A stretch of 64,000 nt of DNA, from assembly GCA_012934845.2 (NCBI GenBank), contig WNNJ02000347.1, forward strand, positions 124,001-188,000. Direction: 5' to 3'. Source of the stretch: Pomphorhynchus laevis (lineage: Eukaryota; Acanthocephala; Palaeacanthocephala; Echinorhynchida; Pomphorhynchidae). The notes under the pieces are model-generated. The model saw nothing but the letters and a program-made list of their open reading frames with translations, was not told the origin of the DNA and made no database searches. Below are positions 55,701 through 64,000 of the stretch, piece by piece (the stretch's first letter is position 1; each line of letters starts with the position of its first letter). The translations under genes and the position numbers were made by a program.

Positions 55701-56467
55701 GTTGACACTGCAGCCGGTAACGAGTCAAACAACTCATCAGTTGATTTGTTAACGTAAAATCCATTATGACATGCAGTTATGTGAATGATTCTTTGTTCCA
55801 GTGTATGTACTCGAACGTAAAGTAAGTCACCAGCAAGTCGTCTACTATTCAGAGGTGGATTCCACATACCGAAACTTATCTCAAAAATACATTGATCAAG
55901 GTCAACTGGGTTTGCACATAAATCCTGTAAGTTAATTGGGTCTTTCGAGTTTGGTAACAAAAACGTATCCGGTAATGTTAGCTTATTCATCGTTTGTGAG
56001 CACAGAGAAAATACAGCTGATGGACTATTGCCAGTCATACCATCGTATATGTCATCATTTACAGAAGTGCATAATTCGTTAACATGCAGAACATGATGCC
56101 GTGCTTGTCGCTGTGTATACTGATCTTCTTCTAGTATTAGATCATTTGATATAGTTTTCAGCTCAGCAAAATTATCAATTTTAGATTTTGTAACTTTATC
56201 GTACAACGAAACACATGTTTGATGACATGTTTCGATACGATCAGATAATACTTGGAAAAGTTCTTGAACAAGCTGAGTGTTTACCATTGCTTGCTTAATG
56301 ACACTGTGATTGGGCAGATAAATGCTATATTCACATACATTCTCGTCAAATCTGTTTAACATCGACGGATACTCTGTGTTAGACACAGTCTTCGATGACT
56401 TATCTTTGGTAGAATCTAGAAGAGTATCTATCGCCGTTTCATTTGGTATCTGCGCGTCCGTACTCAT
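52754..56467 (-). CDS. clu: CLU/CLUH clustered mitochondria protein (1237 aa)
   Basis: Cytosolic RNA-binding protein. In animals and yeast, CLU proteins bind mRNAs for mitochondrial proteins and loss of them makes mitochondria cluster. The order of parts is complete. The ubiquitin-like CLU_N part has CHQTCVSLYDKV and DNFAELKTI (about 85-105). The WNPPLNSRRLAGDLLYVRV block follows, then the CLU domain from DWNEEIQLTRQ (about 349) through EQEQSIVYGSIDFGK (about 505). Then come YILDLIRINPPDLNF (about 605), RPLDGQHLVDIMHKCGINVR (about 705) and a TPR region (about 925-1150). The length is close to the human protein (about 1300). The frame is open upstream to 56506 but the first ATG is at 56465-56467. 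No intron interrupts the coding sequence. It is the clearest host gene in the window. Confidence 0.95.
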   Translation of the reverse strand: MSTDAQIPNETAIDTLLDSTKDKSSKTVSNTEYPSMLNRFDENVCEYSIYLPNHSVIKQAMVNTQLVQELFQVLSDRIETCHQTCVSLYDKVTKSKIDNFAELKTISNDLILEEDQYTQRQARHHVLHVNELCTSVNDDIYDGMTGNSPSAVFSLCSQTMNKLTLPDTFLLPNSKDPINLQDLCANPVDLDQCIFEISFGMWNPPLNSRRLAGDLLYVRVHTLEQRIIHITACHNGFYVNKSTDELFDSLPAAVSTKKTFNSIYHSLIDLLQANSQLFKRRWILRMEKIFSQNPLMKVPCSIPVFNWFCKHSSHSFTANNLRSSIYCNEMGLLNDITMSSISPIGQLRDWNEEIQLTRQTFFQPLNKDLLSAHRAAFRVHSDFVLSAVKTAKAVVDGQIPPVNPSEHWNSQMFIWNNLFISMAFDVRDHYKDCGGDIAAHYAAKSDLRGIEYFVNYASSNTSNSTSSLCTVGTVLADYMGYRVAVQSIVPGILEKEQEQSIVYGSIDFGKSFIYNQTYNDKLSSVSERLHLKNHIIESKLIKKELSHDDSKDKTIDITIPVNGDSGCTATLNETATIEKDGECSEQVNIIMPIEVKGIIGNDSRQYILDLIRINPPDLNFIGNQTYVHSMCSLRPELLDQYCSSRHDNEPCSFNVNLAHPLVNVIDSANDNDSLQKLCTYLLDTSLPKLLVKLLDEERPLDGQHLVDIMHKCGINVRYLSHIINICEDIPKIKYISAIARAELICRCAKHVFRLYSQDTFKQYQNSKANPSLPYNTFVAQFLNCFVGFSNDSSNITSTNTAGTKKQKKSRNTTSENGICHLLTDKQLWAKISEDARSYYNFELITNASIERVIIEYNLSKIGLIRRLCQMTGIQLCLTEKGTLWNNGDGNSGGFSSNQIINMNPIVHCIQPPLPQEIKILIDSAKEKLNKGDIQASYLNINCAYNAIMSLYGPIHESVALCLRLLANINFICGDASEAFTLQQRATMITERVKGLDSCYVAYDYFTLAHYCFVATVDSDCQLGVSLMLRARHIACLASPLNSSLLNLHPRMIKIDANLAVMLQSAGAYLIALTYSKCLLDRTDNVQSISTLDRALFFNITSRIYSCSGKLADAITNEKKAFTIYKYELGEDNVLTMQSHAFLRNLTKQRVMLERCIVDNKMSDANIPLLIQTPGKSSSIDLLNMINETQQLGSFLSASEEGLNLLRKLFNITIERHQAKDDDSGVRQSTARPEKAHT

Positions 56468-56490
56468 CTTATTTATATGGCTCAATCTAA
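56468..56490 (-). promoter_or_regulatory. Splice acceptor just upstream of the CLU start
   Basis: The minus strand reads TTTTTGAATTTTAG and then ATTGAGCC, with the AG at 56487-56488 and 19 bases left before the ATG. No donor exon is evident nearby. A spliced-leader acceptor or a 5' UTR intron would both explain it. Confidence 0.5.
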
Positions 56491-56520
56491 AATTCAAAAA
56501 TTGCAACTCAATTACATAAT

Positions 56521-58150
56521 ATTAAAGGATAATATTAATATTATCTATTATACATACACATTATACATTACATAAAGAATATATATGAAGAGTTGTACCT
56601 TGGGCCTTGATCGCTAAGCGATTCGTCAATATCTATTATGTTATATCTACACATTTATACATTACATAAAGAATATATATTGTATATAATCAAGGTTTGC
56701 TATCGTGCATATTAAAAACGTGTGTATAAGCTATCTTTGAACACTATATAAAGACGTAAGATAATGACGCTATCTTCGAAAGCTATCATTATTTGATTTT
56801 CTACAATAAATTATACGTCGCTTGATGATGACGTTATCTTCAAAAGCTAACATTATTTTATTTTCTACAATAAATTACTCGTGTCTATAATGTCCATCAA
56901 CCTCAATAGAGTAATATATTTATGGAAAAAATTTAAAAAAATCAGAATTGTGAAACAAATATTCAATTCCTTGCATAATCCTTGCATTAACAGTAAATTA
57001 ACTTTTACGTTAAAATCGATATTTCAAAATGATAACCATTTATGTAGAATTCAAAAGGACAAGTCATGTATGCTTAGTCGAACATTTAAAATGTAGAAAT
57101 TGTATCAATTATATTAAACTATATAAAACCTATATTAAGAATATGTTCAATCAATATACTTATATTCTTAGTAAAGAGTATCATTTTATACAAATTTCAA
57201 TCTTATATTTCAAGCGATGCTTAAGAGTTTTTGGAGAAAATGTTTTCTTACAAAATATGAATCTTATCTAACGAATGGCAAAGTTTTCATATGGATTCAA
57301 TTGAAAATAATAAAAATATCTATAAATAATCTATAAAATAATAAAAATCTATAAATCATATTAATCATAAAAATAACTATTCTGGTTTTATTGTACAATC
57401 AAAATTGTCATTGTATAATTAAGATATGGTTGCTTTAAAATAATTAATAATATTTATTGCATTAAGATATAAGTCTTTATTCCATCAATAAAAATATCAC
57501 ATTATTAATTTTGTTTTTATTACATTATCAAAATAACATATATTGCATTACATAAATTAGTCATAAATTATCTAAATAGTTCAACTAATTTTTACATAGC
57601 GTGTTTGAAAAATTTACAAATTTATCAATTCCCAAATTTGTCATTATTTAAAAAAATACTTTTTATAGCATGTGCTTTTCCAAACTGGTAGTAATAAATA
57701 AAATGAAGCTTTTTATTCACAAGATTTCGGCTAACATGATAGCTGTTGCCGGATTAGTCATTGTTTTAGTGAAAACGATTACAGTCATTATATTACGGAA
57801 GAATTTGATATATCGATAATATTTATATATCAGTCAGTCATGTAAAAAGAAATTACCAATTTTGTATTTCGATTTATTACCTTTCATTTTTTGTTCACCA
57901 GAATTTATATGAAAGAATTCCGAAATTATAAGTATAAAAGCATTTTTCAATATTTTGAAGACTTTATATTATATAAATATCGATCAAATTATTGTAATTC
58001 ATGGGATGATTTAATACTCTTAAGGGTTTGCCATCATCGCTCACTATACATTTGTGCTTGTATGCAATCATTATTTTACTCTAAAATCGCTTAAACGTTC
58101 AAATAATGTAATGCACTGCATGATCCTTGAATTAACAGTAAATAACTTAT
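56521..58150. other. AT-rich upstream flank of CLU with short tandem duplications
   Basis: TATACATTACATAAAGAATA occurs at about 56564 and 56657. A 60-65 bp unit (GACGYTATCTTC, AAAGCTA, TTTTCTACAATAAATTA) is duplicated at about 56765 and 56830. These lie 100-400 bases upstream of the gene and could include its promoter. No further gene is recognised up to 58150. Confidence 0.4.
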
Positions 58151-58162
58151 TTTAAAATAGTT

Positions 58163-58373
58163 TATAATGATCCATTATTGATAAAAAATTATTTAAGCTG
58201 AATAAAAGAAAGGACGAAAATTCTATTTTATATTTCGCTAACCTCTGTTAGCATTTTCAGAAAATTAACATATTCAGAAAATTAGGCAACTTTCTGATGA
58301 TGCTAACAGAGGTTAGCGAAATATCAAATAAAATTTTCTCCTTTCTTTGATCGAGCTTTAATAATTCTTTATA
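58163..58373. mobile_element. Palindromic MITE-like element, full copy
   Basis: The two arms, about 85 bases each, pair almost throughout: GATAAAAAATTATTTAAGCT and AGCTTTAATAATTCTTTAT at the ends, TTTCGCTAACCTCTGTTAGC and GCTAACAGAGGTTAGCGAAA near the centre. It has no coding capacity. Confidence 0.7.
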
Positions 58374-58387
58374 ACAGTTAATCTTAT

Positions 58388-58705
58388 GGTTGCGGCACGA
58401 CATTATCCTCAAAGGTATTACTCCTATTCTGGATACAGCTAGACGCTACTAGTCAGCCTGGGTGGGTCTCATCGGCTTCGGACCCGGACCTACATTACAC
58501 GTTTCGACTCCTAAATGAATGATATCCCAATGATACCATCCCAGACTGATTAGTAGCGTCCTGTTGTATAAGGAACGATGATGCCCACCCAGGCTTGTTA
58601 GTAGCGTCCCGCTGTATCGAGAATAGGAAATATACCTGTGAAGATAATGTCGTGCCACAACCAGAAGAATTTCAGCTCATATATGCAATCAAGTTAAATT
58701 AATAA
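58388..58705. repeat. Inverted repeat with GC-rich centre; right part duplicated at 59.63 kb
   Basis: The left arm (GGTTGCGGCACGACATTATC, CCTATTCTGGATACAGC, GACGCTACTAGTCAGCCTGG) is the inverse of the right arm (CCAGGCTTGTTAGTAGCGTC, GCTGTATCGAGAATAGG, GATAATGTCGTGCCACAACC). The centre holds CGTTTCGACTCCTA, similar to the core of the 330-bp repeat. Confidence 0.65.
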
Positions 58706-58706
58706 C

Positions 58707-59023
58707 TCAAATCAGCTAACTGAGACTACGTATTTAATATAATTATAAAATAAACAAAACATAATAATGCTAAATCAAAATTTAATAATTAAATAATAAA
58801 ATTAATAATTGTTTTTAGATTTTCTATAATTTAAATCAAGTTAAAATAAAAAATTTAAATTTAAAATAAACGTCATTTTTATGAATTGACTAATAAATAA
58901 CAGACGTTGTATCAGAATAAGAATTAGAGGTCATCAGGAGGAACTGCTATGCTATCAGGTTTCGGCCCCTAACTCCTCTACCCAACATAGCAGCGGGGCC
59001 AAATACATGCTAATGATGTATTT
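58707..59023 (+). repeat. 330-bp dispersed repeat, full copy
   Basis: The most complete copy in the window. It runs from CAAATCAGCTAACTGAGAC to the terminal AAATACAT..ATGTATTT inverted repeat. The pseudoknot-forming pairs are CTGCTATG 58944-58951 with CATAGCAG 58986-58993 and GGCCCC 58964-58969 with GGGGCC 58995-59000, identical to copy 3 at 6 kb. Confidence 0.7.
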
Positions 59024-59625
59024 CCTCCGAAAAAACTATCTAGTATCTTATTCGAAAACAAAGTATATTATTTATTATCCATCCATAAAAATTTGCCACT
59101 TAAGAGTTTAAATTTATTCTTTATATTATTGTGTTGATTTATATATTTTACTATTTTCTGCTTGATGTTATTTTTATAGTAACCTAGTTTAAAATATGTA
59201 TCTATTAAATTATTTAAATGATTTTGAAGAAAGGCCAATATCATTACATATTGTTGCAATTCTTAAAATTTCATTATTTAATATATTATATTTAATATTA
59301 TATGGTATGGTGAATACTCATGCAAGAATGTTTCTTGTAAATTTAAATATGTCATGTTTACGATATAAATTAATAGTAGTTTTAATTAATGTTAATTTAA
59401 TGTTCATATCTAGATATACACATTATTTATCATCAATATTAGTTTTATTAAGAATAAGGCTACCTGGATAAATTTGTTCGCGTATTGAATAAAAATTGCT
59501 AGAATTAAATACACATATATCATCAATGTATCGAAACATATATTTCATATATTTATATAGTTTATAATATAACAGTTAATAAAAAATAATATAAAATACA
59601 CTATTTTCCAATTTGCCAATTTCAA
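59024..59625. other. AT-rich DNA, no gene seen
   Basis: Nothing is recognised. Confidence 0.4.
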
Positions 59626-59783
59626 TTAGTAGCGTCCTGTTGTATAAGGAACGATGATGCCCACCCATGCTTATTAGTAGCGTTCTGATGTATCAATAAT
59701 AGGAAATATACCTGTGAAGATAATGTCGTGCCACAACCAGAAGAATTTAAGCTCACATATGCAATCAAGTTAAATTAATAACA
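59626..59783. repeat. Second copy of 58549-58705
   Basis: TTAGTAGCGTCCTGTTGTAT, GAACGATGATGCCCACCCA and GATAATGTCGTGCCACAACC occur in the same order with few changes, about 1077 bases downstream of the first copy. Confidence 0.75.
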
Positions 59784-60591
59784 GTTAATATAATATAATT
59801 TAACAATATAAAAAATAATATAAAATACACTATTTTCCAATTTGCCTATAAATAAAAAATGCTTTATGAAAGCTTAAACCTATCATTCATACTTAAATAT
59901 AAGCAATCTGTCATCTATGTTAAATCGGTGGTGAAATGATACTCAAGACAAAAATAATAAAAGACACTTTGAAGTAACCTCAGACATAACATGTATACCA
60001 TAAAAACTATGAATTCTAAAGATTATGTGCTTATAGTGTTAGAATCTAATTTAGAAAAATAAATTAACTTAAATTGAAGACATGCACATGATCTCATGCA
60101 ATATAATAATCACATTATAACAGTCACACAATCGAATGTAATCCTTTTCGCTTTTATTGCAATAAGTGTCAACTCAAGAAATGTAATTTTGCTTGGCTTG
60201 AACTACTATAAGTCATAGTGCTTAACAAGTAAATAACAGATAATAACAAACTTAGATAATAACAATCTCAGATATATAATAATATAAAATATATGATGTG
60301 TACCATAAAAACTATGGATTCTAAAGATTTTCAGCTCACAGATACAATGAAGTTAAATTATATAATACACCAATATAAAAAATAATTTAAAATATATTAC
60401 ATTAAGTATTAATAATTAATTATAATTAATAATAATTAATCATTAATAATTAATAAATAATTAATTATTAAATATATACACAGCGCAGTGCAAGGGCATA
60501 ATAAATATTACACACGTCTCATTTTTTATAAATAGTTAATTGCTTGCAATAAAATCAATTAAATTATTAATTTTAAATAAATAAATTAATA
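59784..60591. other. AT-rich DNA with one duplicated word
   Basis: GTACCATAAAAACTATGRATTCTAAAGATT occurs (with small changes) near 59993 and 60300. No gene is seen. Confidence 0.4.
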
Positions 60592-60926
60592 AACAGCCAC
60601 TTTCAAATAAAGTGATTTTAACTTAATTGTTTGATAACATGTCCTATATATAATCGATTGCAATACACTTTAACTAACCTTTATTAAATTCGCGATTACT
60701 CTGCTACAGAAGATTACTGCATTATCGATTACTCTGCTAATGCCAAACAGAACTTAATTTTATTTAAAAATCTAAACTTCAGTTAGTATTCTACATTTAA
60801 TGTTTTATAATCAAAACAATAAATGAAATAATAAATAAATAAACAGCCACTTTGAAGTAATGCGATCTTAACTTAATTGTTTGATAACATGTCCTATATA
60901 TAATCGATTGCAAGACACTTTAACTG
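60592..60926 (+). repeat. Direct repeat of about 88 bases ahead of LINE D
   Basis: The block from AACAGCCACTTT through GATAACATGTCCTATATATA to CACTTTAACT occurs at about 60592-60680 and 60841-60926. Such tandem leader units are common at LINE 5' ends. Confidence 0.6.
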
Positions 60927-63900
60927 ATTTTGAAAAGACAAAAATGTTACCGAGCATGAAAATGTTACTGTCGGAGCAATCAGACAATAACGAAATCATG
61001 AAAAATTCAAGTAAAATTCCAACAGGAAAAGATGAACCAAAGATAAAGTATGACAACGAATCCAATGACAAGAAGGTTAGTGATGTTTTTGATTGTTCCT
61101 TGCATGGAGAACTCCCCCTGTGAGAAAGCTAGCCAACCTGATGTATATTAAGTTTAAAATGCCGATCGAAAGATCAAAAATTTATACAACTTTCCTGATG
61201 AATTTTACGAACTTATATAAAAACCGCGTCATATATAACTCTATCTGATATTATGAATCTGAAGTTAGACAATCGTTTAAATTTTCAGATTTAGCAGAAG
61301 AATTTACTAAATATGTCAACAAGCATTCCAGCTCACTATGTGATTATATAAACAATTGTAATAATACACCTGTCTGTATCAATTGCGGAGGGTTACACTC
61401 CGCGTGGTCAAGTAAAGGCAGACATTTCAATAAATATAAGAACAGACACATTAGCTCCAATGATATTAATTTAAACTCAAACCGGACTTTCGTCACAACA
61501 TCATCACGCCCAACAGCTTCCAGCCGTCTCTCCGACCGGGACATTATTAGACTAATTGACTCAAATCATAAGCAGTATTAAAAGAACTGCAAAAAATGAT
61601 ACCTCATTGATTGGGACGCTTTTTGGACAAAATACTACTTCGAATGTCTCAGTACTGTCACCTCTGGTTGCAGCATCTATATCTAACAAGGTGAATGCGT
61701 CTACGCACAACTTAAATAACTTATCTCCGGTGTGCCTTCCAAGGCGTTGTCTATAAAGGAGTAAAGTGTTGTCCATACAGGATTGAAATGAAGATAATGC
61801 CCGGGGGCAATTGAACTTCGAGGTTGCGACTGGGAGTGGAAAGATAGACCGTTCCATCTCTGGTTTTAACTAAGGAGGCAATCCCCTTCTAACTAATCCG
61901 TTACAATGCAGAGTAATCGGGAGCCTTTTTCACTAAATATCCTTCAGTGGAATTCTGGAGGTGCTTCTGCCCTGAGGGTTTTATCTAGTAGAGATGCAGA
62001 TGTTATAGTCCTTCAGGAGACACGGTCTATCCGTCTCCCCCAGTACATTACTCGATTTATCCCAAAGCACATTTACACCCACTATACTCCGTACATAACC
62101 CCACCTCACTCATCTTCATTTCAAGGTATTTTCAAGGTATTTTAGCACTAGTTAAATGTTACTTAAGATCTTCCCTCCTATTAAGCTACTCTTTTCCAGC
62201 CGTCTTGTTTAGGTATATCACTATGTAAGAACGGTAAACGCATCAGTATAGCCAATATCTACATCCGTCCAGGGGATATTCACAAGAACCGTTACCTCCT
62301 GGATCGTATTTTAGGTAGTGGCTATGATATGTTACTTGGTGATTTCAACGAGAGAACTGATCGTTGAATTAATGCAGCAAACGGCAGAGCCAGGAATGAC
62401 TATCGTATTCACAAACCACCGTCCCTCACCTTTGTGGTTGTTAAAGCCTATATGCACGGAGCAGTCGCGCCAACAACTGACCACCTCTCATGGCTTAATT
62501 CACTGGCGGATAGAACAATATACGTTGCTTCGAAAGAGTTTTCACTTTGATCCTATCAGAGTGGCGTTTTTTCAGGCATCTATCTAACTCTTTACCGAAA
62601 TTGTGAATGAGAGGTTGACCTAATTTAATTCCTACCTCTCTTCGCAAGCGATCGCGTTGCTTTCGACTACCTATAAAGGTCGTATATACAATCCCACTCA
62701 AATAAAACTCAAGGTCCTAGCTAATAGGATACACCTTCCGCCAAACAGGTCCTCTCGAATGAATACTAGAGCACTAGGTATAGGTTTCAGCTGGAGAAGG
62801 ATAGGAAGAGTATTGCTCACCTTAACCTTTCTCAGTCTTCCTTTTGGAAGTTATTCAAGAAAAATAAGTTTGTCTGTTGGAAGGATAGAGCACTAGGCTG
62901 AATTTGTAGTATAGGCCTTGATAAAGTTTTAGAGGAGTCTCTACCCTACATAATTATGGATCCACTCAATCAACCCAATCAATCTCGCCTTGGTGTGATT
63001 TCAGGAGTAGGAACTTATCTGTTACAGATATCCTGAACTCCTGGGGGCCACTCCCGGGCACTTCCAAATCCCATGCGCCACTCTCCACTCGAGTCTGTCA
63101 GCTTTTGACAAGCAGTCAGAGAAAGGAAGTCGCCATCACAATGCTATTAGCCTCCCCGTCTGACATTGCTGGCATAAATATAAGCCGTCGCGTATTTTTA
63201 CAAAAAAAGAAATCGATTACATGTCCAAAAGATCTGCGGTCCATTTCGATACAAATCCATCATCTCCACTTACGAAAAAGCAATTGCGCGTAAAATCCGC
63301 GACCTTCTAAGTAGGCGAAATTTAATCCCACCAGGTTTTCATAGGTACGTAAAAGACCGCTCGGTTCATTCAGCAATCGGTGAAGTACATCAGTATTGTC
63401 GGGATAATAGCCATCAACTTGATGTGCCGATTTTCCTTGACTTTTCTGATGCATTTGATCGTATCTCCATTCCCTTCGTCATCTCCTCTCTCAGGTCCCT
63501 CGGCTTGCCTGTGAGAATTGTTAACAGGGTGGATATATTATTGCACACCAAGCGGTTCTTCTATGAAGACGACCCTATTCGGGTGTGCCTCAAGGCTCCC
63601 CACTTTCTCCAATCTTGTATCTTGCTGCCTCCATTAAATTCTACAAAAGAAATAAACGCGATCAACATCTAGTAGTATACGCTGATGATACTACAGCACT
63701 GTTCTCTGGACGCCGGTGCAAATATGTAGTCTTGGACATCAGCCGTTTCTTTTTAAAATTAAAGACCAACTAACCTTGTCCAATATTATGTTGACCTACT
63801 CCAAATCGCAGGTGGTCGTCTTTCATGGCGCCACTGCCACAAAGAAAAATTTGAAGAGATTAGCACTACCAGCTCTATCTTCCATCCTGACTAATCAACC

Positions 63901-64000
63901 ACTCCCAACCTTCACAAATCGAGTAAAATACCAGGGATTCACCATTACGGTGAACTGTTCAGCGAAAGCTGACTGGATAGACTCAAACGTATCCTCAAGA
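60880..64000 (+). mobile_element. LINE family D, decayed, runs past the window edge
   Basis: An ORF1-like region (60880-61760) includes CINCGGLHSAW near 61380, a CxxC..GxH knuckle of Jockey/I-type ORF1 proteins. The endonuclease starts at about 61906 with ILQWNSGGAS and VIVLQETR, and GDFN lies near 62338. The reverse transcriptase shows FLDFSDAFDR (63430), GVPQGSPLSPILYL (63582) and VVYADD (63672). Many stops and frame changes separate these motifs, so it is inactive. The sequence continues beyond 64000. A matching fragment lies at 33.7 kb. Confidence 0.75.

Overview
The window is AT-rich (roughly 70% A+T by eye) eukaryotic DNA dominated by repeats. The LINE types, satellites that carry hammerhead ribozymes together with tRNA-like pol III boxes (the plan of the schistosome Sm-alpha family), short introns and a probable trans-splice-type acceptor directly ahead of a gene together suggest a flatworm. 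That is an inference from family resemblance, not a proven assignment.

Host genes. Two are well supported, both on the minus strand. (1) 52754-56467 encodes a complete, intron-free CLU/CLUH (clustered mitochondria) protein of 1237 residues. (2) 8749-19555 is a spliced gene that no single open frame reveals. Eight coding exons plus a 5' UTR exon join in consistent phase through GT-AG introns to give an unrecognised basic, Ser/Arg-rich protein of about 356 residues. Its exon block f-g-h exists in two to three copies (11.7-12.3 kb, 9.0-9.6 kb and a remnant at 7.2-7.4 kb). Its large introns are filled with TGACGTCA-bearing minisatellite.

Mobile DNA. One LINE at about 22.7-27.7 kb looks whole (ORF1 with a PHD-like finger, ORF2 with endonuclease and reverse transcriptase, all catalytic motifs present). 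It sits inside an older LINE whose parts flank it at 22.4 and 27.7-30.1 kb. Decayed copies of a second family lie at 20.4, 22.5, 28.65 (minus), 36.1, 37.8-41.3 (minus) and 48.2 kb. Another LINE type runs off the right edge (60.6-64.0 kb), with a fragment at 33.7 kb, and a further one lies at 15.4-16.2 kb (minus). Fossil retroelement pieces (a Ty3/Gypsy-like gag-protease and a DIRS/LTR-kin reverse transcriptase) lie at 31.5-33.0 and 50.3-50.96 kb. Four copies of a palindromic MITE-like element are dispersed.

Satellites and ribozymes. Between 42.09 and 48.13 kb three tandem families follow one another: a 357-bp unit (about 2.5 copies), a 458-bp unit (about 1.5 copies) and a 440-bp unit (nine full copies plus a tail). 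The 458-bp and 440-bp units each contain a hammerhead ribozyme on the plus strand, and the 440-bp unit also has A-box and B-box-like sequence upstream. A solitary hammerhead with very good pairing lies at 35.40-35.44 kb, two bases after the stop codon of a short coding-like stretch. Decayed relatives of the satellite units lie at 0.5, 2.0, 14.8, 17.7 and 20.2 kb.

Other structure. A dispersed repeat of about 330 bp (5.0-6.5 and 58.7 kb) ends in a GC-rich core that can fold as an H-type pseudoknot. A related core at 4.35 kb keeps one helix by compensating changes. A run of about eight consecutive hairpins occupies 33.36-33.61 kb. All structure calls were made by eye, without folding software or database searches.
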